Part shown: positions 36,042-45,278 of the stretch, piece by piece
Numbering within the stretch: the stretch's first letter is position 1
Layout of the letters: every line of letters begins with the position of its first letter
Source of the DNA: JACKII01 sp041687435
GTDB taxonomy: Bacteria; Pseudomonadota; Alphaproteobacteria; Bin95
NCBI GenBank assembly: GCA_041687435.1
Contig: JAWLBX010000013.1
Span: forward strand, 29,779 to 93,778
Reading direction: 5' to 3'
DNA length: 64,000 nucleotides
Position numbers and translations under genes: made by a program
Notes under the pieces: generated by a model
The model's database searches: none
The model's input: the letters and a program-made list of their open reading frames with translations, nothing else
What the model was told of the DNA's origin: nothing

Positions 36042-36695
36042 TTAGCGGCTGACCAAGTCCAGGAACTCGCGGCGCATGGCTGGATCGGTCTTGAACACGC
36101 CACGGGTGCAGGTGGTCAGCGTATCGGTTCCCGGTTTATGGACGCCGCGCGTTGTCATGCACATGTGCGCCGCCTCAATCAGAACGGCAACACCCTTCGG
36201 CTGCAGCACGTTATTGATCGTATCGGCAATCTGCGCTGTCAGCGTTTCCTGCACCTGCATCCGCTTGGCAAACGCATCAACGACACGGGCCAGCTTGGAG
36301 ATGCCGACAACCCGCCGGTCAGGCAAATACGCGACATGCGCCTTGCCGATAATCGGAACGATGTGATGCTCGCAGTGCGATTCCACCCGGATATCGCGGA
36401 CGATGACAATTTCGTCATAGCCGTCCACTTCCTCGAACGTGCGGCCCAGAATTTCCGCCGGGTCGTCATTGTAACCGGAGAAAAAGTCCTGCCAGGCGCC
36501 AACCACGCGCTTGGGCGTATCGATCAGTCCTTCCCGATCCGGATCCTCCCCCACAAAGGCAATCAATGTGCGGACTGCTGCCCTCGCCTCGTCCTCTGTG
36601 GGACTGCGGACGGCAGATTGGGAAGCGTTATCATCGGCCATGTGCGGCTCCTCTGCGTACGCGCCGGACATAACCGACGTATCAACTCTATCCAT
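36042..36695 (-). CDS. folE: GTP cyclohydrolase I
   Basis: The 217-residue enzyme converts GTP to dihydroneopterin triphosphate, the first step of folate synthesis. The signature spans ESHCEHHIVPIIGKAHVAYLP, then VVGISKLARVVDAFAKRMQVQE, and HMCMTTRGVHKPG. Zinc ligands are Cys and His of CEHH and the Cys of HMCMTTRG. ATG 36695 is preferred because GGAGG lies six bases upstream. folK and a folP-like gene lie at 51567-52982. Confidence 0.95.
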   Translation of the reverse strand: MDRVDTSVMSGAYAEEPHMADDNASQSAVRSPTEDEARAAVRTLIAFVGEDPDREGLIDTPKRVVGAWQDFFSGYNDDPAEILGRTFEEVDGYDEIVIVRDIRVESHCEHHIVPIIGKAHVAYLPDRRVVGISKLARVVDAFAKRMQVQETLTAQIADTINNVLQPKGVAVLIEAAHMCMTTRGVHKPGTDTLTTCTRGVFKTDPAMRREFLDLVSR

Positions 36696-36825
36696 CTCTA
36701 ACCTCCGCGTTGCGAAACCGTCATGACTTATGGGTCCCACTCACTACGAGAATCTAGGTGGGCTGGATCACTCGCAACGCGAGCCATTAGCTGCTGGAAC
36801 GCTCAACGCTGCAAGGCGCCCGGCC

Positions 36826-38328
36826 CTAGGCCGGCGGCGTTCGTTTCGCGACCCTAAACATAAGGATCAACGGGATGGCTGCCAAACAGGCCCCCGTATA
36901 AAGTGCGAATGCGTTTAAATAGCCCAGCATTCCCGCCTGACGCAAGATCTCCCCTGAAATTCCTGCAAGCCCCGTGGCCGTTTCCAGAGACATTCCCGCC
37001 GCATCCAGGTTTTCGTTGAAGGGTGTGATAAATTCCGTCATACGCGAGTAGTTTGCGCCACTGCTGCTGATCACCGTCGCCACCGACAACGAAATGAACA
37101 TGCTGGAGCCAAGATTGCGCAGAAGATGGAAGATCGCGGAGGATTCCGCTAGGTAAATGGGGTTGAGCGTGGAAAACGCGGCGACTGTCAACGGCACCCA
37201 GAACAAGCCGACCGCCAGCCCCTGCAAGGCGCCGACGAAGGCCACCGTCTCGAACGGAACATTGTGGTCGAACGTCATCATCAGGAAGCCGCTGAATGCC
37301 TGCACGCCCATGCCAATGCACATGCCGATGCGCGGGTCGATCTTCGACACAAACATGGCCGAGAAGAAACCCAGCAGCGCGCCAACGCCACGCGCCGCCA
37401 GCAACTCGCCGATGATCGAATTCGGATAGCCCATCAGCCCCTGCAACATCGGCGGAAACAGCACCATCGGCGTGAAATTAAGCATGCCATAGATGAAAAC
37501 CGTCATCAGGCCGAGTGCATAATTGCGGTCCAGCAACAGACTTGGCGTCAGAAACGGTCGGGCCGTGGTCAGCGAGTGCGCGATAAACACGTAAAACGCC
37601 ATCACACCAATGCCGGCTTCCAGGACGATCTCCAGACTATCGAACCAATCCTGCCGCTGGCCACGGTCCAGCATCAACTGAACGCAGGCAATCGCAATCG
37701 CCAAGGCCAGGAAACCCGTCCAGTCTAGCTTCACGTTGGATTGCCGGCCCTTGTCAGCCAGCAGGAAATACAGGCCGACCACCGCCGCAGTTCCAACCGG
37801 AACGATCATATAAAAGGCATAGCGCCAACTATAAACGTCAGCCAGATAACCGCCGACCACCGGACCAAGCACCGGCCCGATCACCACGCCCATGCCGAAA
37901 ATCGAAGTGGCGGTGCCATGCTGCTCTTTTGGATAAGTGTCCAGAACGGTCGCTTGCGCCAATGGGATCAACGGCGCGCCCAACGCCCCTTGCGCGATGC
38001 GGAACAACACCAGCGTTTCCAGGCTGTCGGCCAAACCGCAGAGCAGGGTGGCGATGGTGAACCCGGATTGGCAGTACAGCATGACATTGCGCCGGCCGAA
38101 CCGGGCGGTCAGCCAGCCTGTGGTGGGGGTCGCGATCGCGGTAGCCAGAATATTGAACGTCATCACCCAGGCAATCTGATCCTGAGTGGCCGATAGCGAG
38201 CCCTGCATCTGTGGCAAAATTACGGAGACAACCAACACCGTCGTGCCGTAAAGCGTGGTCGCCATCGTGACCATGGCCAGAACCAGCGCCCGTTTGAGCG
38301 GGGTGTTGGCGTCGATTCCCCTCGCCAT
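36826..38328 (-). CDS. DHA2-family MFS efflux transporter (EmrB type)
   Basis: The 500-residue membrane protein is rich in hydrophobic helices, consistent with 14 segments. DHA2 landmarks are the first-helix-to-loop region ending PQMQGSLSATQDQIAWVMTFNILATAIATPTTGWLTARFGRR and motif C, MGVVIGPVLGPVVGGYLADVYSWRYAFYM. It probably exports drugs or toxic compounds by proton exchange. No membrane-fusion partner gene is adjacent. It follows the SDR gene by 21 bases at the end of the long minus-strand run. Confidence 0.9.
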   Translation of the reverse strand: MARGIDANTPLKRALVLAMVTMATTLYGTTVLVVSVILPQMQGSLSATQDQIAWVMTFNILATAIATPTTGWLTARFGRRNVMLYCQSGFTIATLLCGLADSLETLVLFRIAQGALGAPLIPLAQATVLDTYPKEQHGTATSIFGMGVVIGPVLGPVVGGYLADVYSWRYAFYMIVPVGTAAVVGLYFLLADKGRQSNVKLDWTGFLALAIAIACVQLMLDRGQRQDWFDSLEIVLEAGIGVMAFYVFIAHSLTTARPFLTPSLLLDRNYALGLMTVFIYGMLNFTPMVLFPPMLQGLMGYPNSIIGELLAARGVGALLGFFSAMFVSKIDPRIGMCIGMGVQAFSGFLMMTFDHNVPFETVAFVGALQGLAVGLFWVPLTVAAFSTLNPIYLAESSAIFHLLRNLGSSMFISLSVATVISSSGANYSRMTEFITPFNENLDAAGMSLETATGLAGISGEILRQAGMLGYLNAFALYTGACLAAIPLILMFRVAKRTPPA

Positions 38329-38349
38329 CAGCGCAGCCGGGTCAGGCGA

Positions 38350-39072
38350 TCAGCCATAGGCCCGGGCAACCTGTCCATTCATCGTGCAAGCGGATTCGGC
38401 CAGGGAAAGGGCGACAGGCACCACCTCTTCCGGTGGCCTCACCGTCTCCGGCTCCTCCCCAGGAAAAGCCTGGACCCGCATGGCTGTGCGCAAGGCACCC
38501 GGGTCCAGCAGATTGGCCCGAACACTGGTTCGCTCAATTTCCTTGGCATAACTCGAAACCAGCGTCTCAAGCCCCGCCTTGCTGGCCGCATAGGCACCCC
38601 AGTAGGCGAAGGCGCCCATGGCCGCGCCGCTGGTCACCATGATCAGGCGCCCGGACTCCGACCGCCTGAGGCCAACGTCGAAGGCGCGGATCAGGCGCCA
38701 GTTCGCCGTCAGGTTCAGGTCTATCGTCGCCTGCCAGTCTTTCGGGCTCAAATGGCCGACCGGAGTTAGCGGCGGCAGCATGGCGGCATTGCCGACCAGC
38801 ACGTCGAGCCGGCCGAAACGCTGAGCAACCGCCGCCGCCATGCGGTCGATTTCGTCGAATTGTGTCAGGTCCAGCGGCACAAGCGTCGCCGAACCGCCAG
38901 CAGCGCGAACCCGGTCGTCCGTCTCCTCCAGCCCGCCCTGGGTACGGGCAACCAGGATCAGATGCGCGCCTTCCGCCGCAAACCGTTCCGCCATTGCCGC
39001 GCCAAGGCCGCGGGATGCACCAGTAATCAGGGCAATGCGGCCAGCAAGCCGGCCTTCAGAATCGGCTGCCAT
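38350..39072 (-). CDS. Short-chain dehydrogenase/reductase
   Basis: The 240-residue enzyme has the classical SDR motifs TGASRGLG for NAD(P), VGNAAML, and active-site Ser with YWGAYAASKAG for the Tyr-x3-Lys pair. Its start ATG at 39072 overlaps the purF stop as TGATG; a TTG one codon earlier is possible. The substrate is unknown, although this SDR following purF is seen in several alphaproteobacteria. Confidence 0.88.
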   Translation of the reverse strand: MAADSEGRLAGRIALITGASRGLGAAMAERFAAEGAHLILVARTQGGLEETDDRVRAAGGSATLVPLDLTQFDEIDRMAAAVAQRFGRLDVLVGNAAMLPPLTPVGHLSPKDWQATIDLNLTANWRLIRAFDVGLRRSESGRLIMVTSGAAMGAFAYWGAYAASKAGLETLVSSYAKEIERTSVRANLLDPGALRTAMRVQAFPGEEPETVRPPEEVVPVALSLAESACTMNGQVARAYG

Positions 39073-40556
39073 CAACTTGGCCGTGAATTGAGATTGTTGT
39101 TGTTTTTGCCGGCAGCGCCGCGGTCGCGGTCGACCAGGCGCACGGGGTAGTCGCCAGTGAAGCAGGCGTCGCAGAAGGCCGGGCGCGCATTGTTCCGGCT
39201 ATCCTGCCCCATTGCCCGGTAAAGCCCGTCGATGGAGATGAAGGCTAAGCTATCAACGCCAATTTCCTTGGCCATTCCCTCCGAGTCAAGCCGTGCGGCG
39301 ATCAATTCGTCCTGTTCCGGCGTATCGATGCCGTAATAGCAAGGGTGAGCCGTCGGCGGTGAGGAGATGCGCATATGGATTTCCGCAGCACCCGAGTGGC
39401 GCAGCATCTCCACGATCTTGCGGCTGGTGGTGCCGCGCACGATGCTGTCATCCACCAGAACAATGCGCTTGCCCTCCACCATGGCCCGGTTGGGGTTGTG
39501 CTTCAGCTTCACGCCCAGATGTCGGATCTGCGCTGTCGGCTCGATGAAGGTGCGGCCGACATAGTGGTTGCGAATGATACCATACTCGAACGGCACACCC
39601 GCCGCCGCCGCATAGCCGATGGCCGCCGGCACACCGGAATCGGGCACCGGAACCACAACGTCCGCGCCGCCTTCGGGATGGGATTCGCGTGCCAGTTCCG
39701 CGCCAATGCGCTTGCGCGCCTCGTACACGCTGGTGCCTTCCATCACGCTGTCTGGCCGGGCAAAATAGATGTATTCGAACACACATAGCCGGCTCGGCTG
39801 TTTTGGGAATGGAAATTCCGAATGCACCCCGCCCTCGTCAATCACGATCAGTTCGCCCGGCGCGACATCGCGCACCAGATCCGCGCCGATGATATCGAGC
39901 GCGCAGGTCTCCGACGCCAGAACATGGGCATCGCCGAGCCGCCCGAGCACGAGCGGCCGGATGCCCAGCGGATCGCGCACGCCGATCAGCTTCTTCTGGC
40001 TCAAGGCGACCAGGCTGTAGGCGCCTTCCACCTGATGCAGCGCGTCGATCAGCCGGTCCACCAGCGAATGGCGGACACTACGGGCGATCAGGTGAACGAT
40101 CACTTCCGTATCGGTCGTCGATTGAAACAACGAGCCCCCCTCCACCAGCCGCTGCCGCAACGTGCGGGCGTTGGTGAGGTTGCCGTTGTGGGCGATGGCG
40201 AAGCCGCCAAAGGCAAATTCCGCAAACAACGGCTGGATATTATGGACCGCGCCCTCGCCAGTCGTGGCATAGCGGTTATGGCCAATGGCTGCGCGGCCGA
40301 CCAGCCGGGCCATCACGTCCTCTTTGTTGAGGACGGCACCAACCTCCCCCACACCGCGCTGGGCATGAAAGCGCTCCCCGTCGAAGCTGACAATTCCTGT
40401 AGCTTCCTGGCCCCGATGCTGCATGGCGTGCAAGCCCAGGGTCGTATGCGCCGATGCCTGCTCCGGCCCATAAATCCCGAAGACCGCGCATTCTTCCTTC
40501 GGGCCTTCGTCTTCCAGCATGGCCCGTACAACTGGGTTAGCGCCCTGTTCCGTCAT
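39072..40556 (-). CDS. purF: Amidophosphoribosyltransferase
   Basis: The 494-residue enzyme commits PRPP to purine synthesis. A 22-residue propeptide precedes the catalytic Cys23 in KEECAVFGIYG. The glutaminase domain shows HRGQEATGIVSFDGERFHAQRGVG and NGNLTN; the phosphoribosyl domain shows RIVLVDDSIVRGTTSRKIVEMLR. Late cysteines (ARPAFCDACFTGDYP) fit the iron-sulfur-type PurF. The frame is open upstream to 40823, but ATG 40556 fits homology. It overlaps the end of cvpA by 20 bases. Confidence 0.96.
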   Translation of the reverse strand: MTEQGANPVVRAMLEDEGPKEECAVFGIYGPEQASAHTTLGLHAMQHRGQEATGIVSFDGERFHAQRGVGEVGAVLNKEDVMARLVGRAAIGHNRYATTGEGAVHNIQPLFAEFAFGGFAIAHNGNLTNARTLRQRLVEGGSLFQSTTDTEVIVHLIARSVRHSLVDRLIDALHQVEGAYSLVALSQKKLIGVRDPLGIRPLVLGRLGDAHVLASETCALDIIGADLVRDVAPGELIVIDEGGVHSEFPFPKQPSRLCVFEYIYFARPDSVMEGTSVYEARKRIGAELARESHPEGGADVVVPVPDSGVPAAIGYAAAAGVPFEYGIIRNHYVGRTFIEPTAQIRHLGVKLKHNPNRAMVEGKRIVLVDDSIVRGTTSRKIVEMLRHSGAAEIHMRISSPPTAHPCYYGIDTPEQDELIAARLDSEGMAKEIGVDSLAFISIDGLYRAMGQDSRNNARPAFCDACFTGDYPVRLVDRDRGAAGKNNNNLNSRPS

Positions 40557-41244
40557 GGCCGACCTCCTGCGCTGCGCGTAAGAGGGATTCAAGCTCGCGC
40601 CGCGCGTCTGCGTTATAGCCGGGAATATCGGTACCTGCACGGTTTTCCGGAACCGCAGGGGCGGGCGCATTGAAGCCCCGGCGCAAACGCTCCAGCTCTG
40701 CCGCCTGACGATCCAGCTCCCGCAGCCGCTCCGCCTTTTGTTCGCCACTGTGCCATCCGTCGGGCAATACTTTCTCCAGTTCCCGCGCACCTTCGCGCAA
40801 CATTGGTGTAACCTTTGCCTCATTCAGCCAGGCGGGCTGTTCTGCCACTGGCACGAACCACGCAAACGCCATATAGGCAACGACCAGCAACAAAACACCC
40901 CGCAGGATGCCAAACAGAAAGCCCGCCGCCCGGTCGATCGCGTTGTGCTCCGAACTGGCAATGGCTTCGGCAATCGCGCCGCTGATCAGGCGCAGCAAAA
41001 TGAACGAGACAAAAAACACACCAATGCCGGCCGCCAGATCGGCGGCAAGCTGTGTTTCGATGTGCTGGCGGATGAACTGGCTTGCCTGCGGATAAAAATA
41101 GGCTGTCGCCACAACTGCGCCGATCCACGTGCCGAGCGAAAACACCTCCCGGACAAAACCGCGCAGATAGGCAATCCACGCCGACAGCAGCACCACCGCC
41201 GCCGCGACGCCATCCAGCACATAAAATTCACTGAGGTCGGGCAC
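40537..41244 (-). CDS. CvpA family membrane protein
   Basis: The 235-residue protein has the CvpA layout: four hydrophobic segments beginning YVLDGVAAAVVLLSAWIAYLRGFVREVFSLGTWIGAVVATAYFY, including the conserved RGFVREVFSL. A charged C-terminal tail follows. CvpA was named for colicin V production, but its role in most bacteria is envelope related and unclear. The gene overlaps purF by 20 bases, a conserved pairing. Confidence 0.9.
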   Translation of the reverse strand: MPDLSEFYVLDGVAAAVVLLSAWIAYLRGFVREVFSLGTWIGAVVATAYFYPQASQFIRQHIETQLAADLAAGIGVFFVSFILLRLISGAIAEAIASSEHNAIDRAAGFLFGILRGVLLLVVAYMAFAWFVPVAEQPAWLNEAKVTPMLREGARELEKVLPDGWHSGEQKAERLRELDRQAAELERLRRGFNAPAPAVPENRAGTDIPGYNADARRELESLLRAAQEVGHDGTGR

Positions 41245-41249
41245 GGGTC

Positions 41250-42641
41250 TCAGCCACCTTCACGCAACCATTCGGTAAGATCGGATAGCCGAGCAATGCG
41301 CACCGGCACAAGCGCGCCATGGGCCGCATCACCCTTGCCTTTCGCGCCCGGAGCCAGGGCGGCCAACGCACGGCCGAAGCCCAGCCGCTCCGCCTCGCGC
41401 AGACGCGCAGCTTCCTGACCGACGGGGCGCAACTCTCCGGACAGGCCAACCTCCCCGAACAGCACCACGTCGCGCGGTACCGGCTTGTCCAGCAAGGCCG
41501 AGACCAGTGCCGCCGCTGCCGCCAGATCCGCCGCCGGCTCTCCCAGGCGCAACCCGCCGGCGACATTCAGGAACACGTCGCGTCCCTGGAAATCATAGAG
41601 GCAACGGGTTTCCAGAACCGCCAACACCATGGAAAGACGGGCCGAATCCCATCCCACGGCTGTCCGTCGCGGCGTGGCATAGCCGGGATGGCCGACCAGC
41701 GCCTGAATCTCCACGAGGATCGGCCGCGTTCCCTCGATCCCGGCGAATACGGCAGACCCGCTGACCGGCGGACCATCCGCATCGCGCGCGCCAAGGAACA
41801 GGGCAGATGGATTTGGCACCTCCGCCAGCCCCAGGCCCGTCATCTCGAACACGCCTATTTCATCGGTCGGGCCGAACCGGTTCTTGACCGCGCGCAGAAT
41901 GCGATACTGGTGACTGCGGTCGCCCTCAAAATACAGCACGGTATCGACCATGTGCTCCAGCACCCGCGGGCCGGCGATGGAGCCGTCCTTGGTGACATGC
42001 CCGACCAGAACCACCGGCACGTTCTGCTTTTTCGCCGCCTGATTCAATTCATAGCCCGCGGCACGCACTTGGCTGACCGTGCCGGGCGCCGACTCCACCG
42101 CTTCCACCGCCATGGTCTGGATCGAGTCGATGACCACCAGCGCATGATCCGGCGAAATTCCGCCCGCAATCGCGCCGACCTCGGTCGATGACGCCAGATC
42201 GACGCCGGCCTGCGCCAATCCCAGCCGCTCCGCGCGCAGCCGGACCTGACCGATCCCCTCCTCGCCCGAAACATAGAGCACACGCTTGCCGCTGGCCGCC
42301 GCTGCCCGCGCCGCCACCTGCAATAGCAGGGTCGACTTGCCGATGCCGGGGTCGCCGCCGATCAGCAGGCAGCCCCCGGGCACCAGCCCGCCGCCACAAA
42401 CATGATCGAATTCCTTGATCCCGGTCCTGAGCCGGGGCAGCGGCTTGTCCTTGCCTGCCAACGAGACCACATCAAGCCGCCCGCCAACCCGCCGCGGCCC
42501 GGTAGCCGAGGCGGTCTGTAACACCGGTTCCTCGGCGATGGAGTTCCACTGGCCGCAGCCGGTACATTGGCCCACCCAGCGGCCGTGGGCAGTGCCGCAA
42601 GACTGGCAGACAAAGACGGTGCGGGTTTTGGCCTTGGCCAC
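41250..42641 (-). CDS. radA: DNA repair protein RadA
   Basis: The 463-residue protein is a RecA-related branch-migration helicase. It begins with a zinc finger (FVCQSCGTAHGRWVGQCTGCGQW). Walker A is LIGGDPGIGKSTLLLQVA, and the family-specific KNRFGPTDEIGVFEM follows. A Lon-like C-terminal domain includes LNVAGGLRLGEPAADLAAAAALVSALLDKPVP. It sits five bases upstream of cvpA in the long minus-strand run. Confidence 0.96.
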   Translation of the reverse strand: MAKAKTRTVFVCQSCGTAHGRWVGQCTGCGQWNSIAEEPVLQTASATGPRRVGGRLDVVSLAGKDKPLPRLRTGIKEFDHVCGGGLVPGGCLLIGGDPGIGKSTLLLQVAARAAAASGKRVLYVSGEEGIGQVRLRAERLGLAQAGVDLASSTEVGAIAGGISPDHALVVIDSIQTMAVEAVESAPGTVSQVRAAGYELNQAAKKQNVPVVLVGHVTKDGSIAGPRVLEHMVDTVLYFEGDRSHQYRILRAVKNRFGPTDEIGVFEMTGLGLAEVPNPSALFLGARDADGPPVSGSAVFAGIEGTRPILVEIQALVGHPGYATPRRTAVGWDSARLSMVLAVLETRCLYDFQGRDVFLNVAGGLRLGEPAADLAAAAALVSALLDKPVPRDVVLFGEVGLSGELRPVGQEAARLREAERLGFGRALAALAPGAKGKGDAAHGALVPVRIARLSDLTEWLREGG

Positions 42642-42651
42642 GAGGAGCCTC

Positions 42652-43416
42652 TTACGCTTCCGGCAAAGCCGGCACGGGAATGGGCCCCGTCAGACGGCCA
42701 TGCACAAACTGATCAACGACCGGGTGGCCGCTCTGCATCAATTCCGCCGTCGGCCCGGTCCAGGCAATTCTGCCCTCGTATAACATCGCGACCTGATCGC
42801 CGATTCGCCGGGCCGACGCGATGTCGTGGGTTATGGTAATCGCCGCCGCACCCAAATCGTCGATAGTGGAGCGGATCAGCGCATCGATCTGGCGGCCGAC
42901 CAGCGCATCCAACCCAGTGGTCGGTTCGTCGAACAGCAGCACCTCGGGCTCTGCCGCAATCGCCCGGGCCAGGCCGATACGCTTCTGCGCGCCGGTGGAA
43001 AGCCCGCCCGGCAATTCCGCAGCGATACCCTCGTCCAGGCCGACCCGCTCCAGCCAGCCAACGGCTGCCTTTCGCGCCTCCCGCCGGGGGACGCGGCCAA
43101 ACCGCAGCGGCGCAAACATGACATTCTCCCAGACCGGCAAACTGTCCAGAAGGGCCGCATGCTGGAACAGCATGCCGACGCGCCGGTTCATGGCATCGCG
43201 CGCGCGCCCTTCCAGTCCAACCACGCTGTCACCATCCAAGGTGATCGTCCCGGCATCCGGTTTAATGAAACCCATGATGCATTTGATCGTGACGGACTTG
43301 CCGGAGCCGGAGCCCCCAAGGATCACCAGCGATTCCCCTTGCGCCACTGTCAGGTCAACGCCGCGCAGGACATGATTGCTGCCGAAACTTTTGACGAGAC
43401 CCTGAACCGCCAGCAT
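42652..43416 (-). CDS. mlaF: Lipid-asymmetry ABC transporter ATPase, MlaF type
   Basis: The 254-residue ATPase pairs with the MlaE-type permease encoded seven bases upstream. It shows Walker A GGSGSGKS, Q-loop GMLFQHAALLDSLPVWENV and Walker B EVLLFDEPTTGLD. The switch His lies in ITITHDIASA. The ABC signature reads LSTGAQKRIGLARA instead of LSGGM/Q. Mla systems move phospholipids between membranes; MlaD, B and C partners are not in this window. Confidence 0.88.
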   Translation of the reverse strand: MLAVQGLVKSFGSNHVLRGVDLTVAQGESLVILGGSGSGKSVTIKCIMGFIKPDAGTITLDGDSVVGLEGRARDAMNRRVGMLFQHAALLDSLPVWENVMFAPLRFGRVPRREARKAAVGWLERVGLDEGIAAELPGGLSTGAQKRIGLARAIAAEPEVLLFDEPTTGLDALVGRQIDALIRSTIDDLGAAAITITHDIASARRIGDQVAMLYEGRIAWTGPTAELMQSGHPVVDQFVHGRLTGPIPVPALPEA

Positions 43417-43422
43417 GGCCTG

Positions 43423-44199
43423 CTATCTCGAGAAAAACAGCTCTGTCACGAAGTAGTTCGCGATCAGAATCAATATGGCGGAAGACACCACTGCCTGCGT
43501 TGTCGCCCGGCCGACCCCCTGCGCGCCGCCGGTCGAGTGATAGCCATGATAGCAACCCATCAGCGTGACGATGAAGCCATAGACGGCGGCCTTGGTCAGA
43601 CCGCTAACCACATCCTCTGTCTCCAGCACATCCCAGGTCTGGGTCAGGTAGGAACTGGCCTTGAAGCCCAGCTTGTAGACACCGACGATATAGCCGCCCA
43701 GCACGCCGATGATGTCGCCAATCAACACCAGGAAGGGCATCATGATCAATCCCGCCACGATCCGCGGCGCCACCAAATAGCTGTAAGGATTGGTGGATAG
43801 AGCCTCCAGCGCGTCGATCTGCTCGGTCACGCGCATGGTGCCGATCTCCGCGGCCATGGCTGCACCGATGCGCCCCGCGACCATCAATCCCGCCAGCACC
43901 GGCGCCAGTTCGCGTGTGATGGACAGCACAACAACCATGGCCACCGCCCCTTCCGCCGAAAATCGGCTGAAGCCGGAATAGCTTTGCAAGGCCAGCACCA
44001 TGCCGCTGAACAGCGTCGTCAGTGCCACCACCGGCAGCGACAGGTAGCCAATCTCAATCATGTGCCGGACGTAATTCCGCCAGAAGAACGGCGGCCGCAC
44101 AGCATGCGAAAGCCCCATCAACGCGAACACGGTCACGCGTCCGATGGTGTTGAACAGGTTCAGGGTCAGGCGGCCGATGGCGGCCAAGGGATTAATCAA
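43423..44199 (-). CDS. mlaE: Lipid-asymmetry ABC transporter permease, MlaE type
   Basis: The 258-residue integral membrane protein has the MlaE hallmarks: the amphipathic N-terminus, LSLPVVALTTLFSGMVLALQSYSGFSRF, the stretch VLAGLMVAGRIGAAMAAEIGTMRVTEQIDALEALSTNPYSYLVAPRI, and the late GYHSTGGAQGVGRATTQAVV. It overlaps the alr gene by four bases and is followed by mlaF. Confidence 0.92.
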   Translation of the reverse strand: MINPLAAIGRLTLNLFNTIGRVTVFALMGLSHAVRPPFFWRNYVRHMIEIGYLSLPVVALTTLFSGMVLALQSYSGFSRFSAEGAVAMVVVLSITRELAPVLAGLMVAGRIGAAMAAEIGTMRVTEQIDALEALSTNPYSYLVAPRIVAGLIMMPFLVLIGDIIGVLGGYIVGVYKLGFKASSYLTQTWDVLETEDVVSGLTKAAVYGFIVTLMGCYHGYHSTGGAQGVGRATTQAVVSSAILILIANYFVTELFFSR

Positions 44200-45275
44200 A
44201 TCGCCGATCCCGCGGGCAAGTAGGTTCGGGCGTAGCGCGCGCCCAGGCTGGTCAATATCTCATACCCGATGGTGCCGGCCTTGTCTGCCAGTAGGTCCAC
44301 GGGCTGATTGGGGCCGATCACCTCAGCCCAATCACCCACGGCCGGCTTTTCAGTCAGTTGGGTGACGTCAACGGTAACGGAATCCATCGATACCCGACCG
44401 ACAATCGGGGCGGGCTTCCCTGCGAAGTAAACGTACCCGCGGTTTGAAAGCGAACGGTGGAGCCCGTCAGCATACCCCAGCCCCAGGGTCGCCAGCACCT
44501 GCCCGTCCCGCACCTCCGCCGTGGCTCCATAACCAACAGTGCCGGCCGCCTGCACCGCGCGCACCTGCAACACCTCAGCCGCCAGGCGCACGACAGGCTG
44601 CATTGGGTTTTGCGCCAGCGGCTTCGGATTCAGGCCATACAGCGCCATACCCGGCCGGACCAGATCGCCCCGATAGTCCGCCCCCAAAAAAATCCCCGGC
44701 GAATTGCCGAGGCTTAGCGGCAGGCCGGCAGCATCGGCCGCTGCCTGCGCTGCATTGCGTTGCCGGGCGTTCAGGGGATGATCGCGCTCGTCCGCACAGG
44801 CAAAATGGCTCATCACGCCGCAAACGCCGTATTCGCGCCAGATTGGGCGGCTTTCCAGCAACGCCTGCCACTCTGCCGACGAAAGGCCAAGGCGATGCAT
44901 GCCGGTGTCGACATGCAGCCAAGCCTGCGCCGGCGCGCCTCTGCGGCGCCATGCGGTGACGTCATCCGGATGATTCAGAACCGGTGTGATGCGATGGCTG
45001 GTCAACTCGCGGACATGCGGCTCCACCCGGTCGCTCAACATGCCGACCGTGACCTCCGGCAATTGCAACCTTAGAGAAACCGCCTCCTCCAACGTCGCTA
45101 CAAAGAACGTGCGGCAGCCCGCATCCGCCAGCGCACGCACCACGGGCGCCATGCCAAGGCCATAGGCATCCGCCTTCACCACCGCCGCGCATTCGGCAGG
45201 GGCCACATGGTCGCGCAAGAACCGCCAGTTCGCAGCAACCGCGGCCAGATCAATCGTCAGGCGGCCGAGCGGCAT
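44196..45275 (-). CDS. alr: Alanine racemase
   Basis: The 359-residue PLP enzyme supplies D-alanine for peptidoglycan. The PLP Lys is in AVVKADAYGLGM near residue 35, and the second catalytic Tyr is in the GYGATAE segment near residue 245. The fold-type III barrel and C-terminal beta domain are complete (ARYARTYLP end). It begins three bases after the dnaB stop and overlaps mlaE by four bases. Confidence 0.95.
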   Translation of the reverse strand: MPLGRLTIDLAAVAANWRFLRDHVAPAECAAVVKADAYGLGMAPVVRALADAGCRTFFVATLEEAVSLRLQLPEVTVGMLSDRVEPHVRELTSHRITPVLNHPDDVTAWRRRGAPAQAWLHVDTGMHRLGLSSAEWQALLESRPIWREYGVCGVMSHFACADERDHPLNARQRNAAQAAADAAGLPLSLGNSPGIFLGADYRGDLVRPGMALYGLNPKPLAQNPMQPVVRLAAEVLQVRAVQAAGTVGYGATAEVRDGQVLATLGLGYADGLHRSLSNRGYVYFAGKPAPIVGRVSMDSVTVDVTQLTEKPAVGDWAEVIGPNQPVDLLADKAGTIGYEILTSLGARYARTYLPAGSAI

Positions 45276-45278
45276 GAC

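Noticed and set aside
36820..36835. Palindrome CCGGCC-TA-GGCCGG as terminator of the DHA2 transporter gene
   Set aside because: It overlaps the stop codon and no T-run follows on the minus strand.
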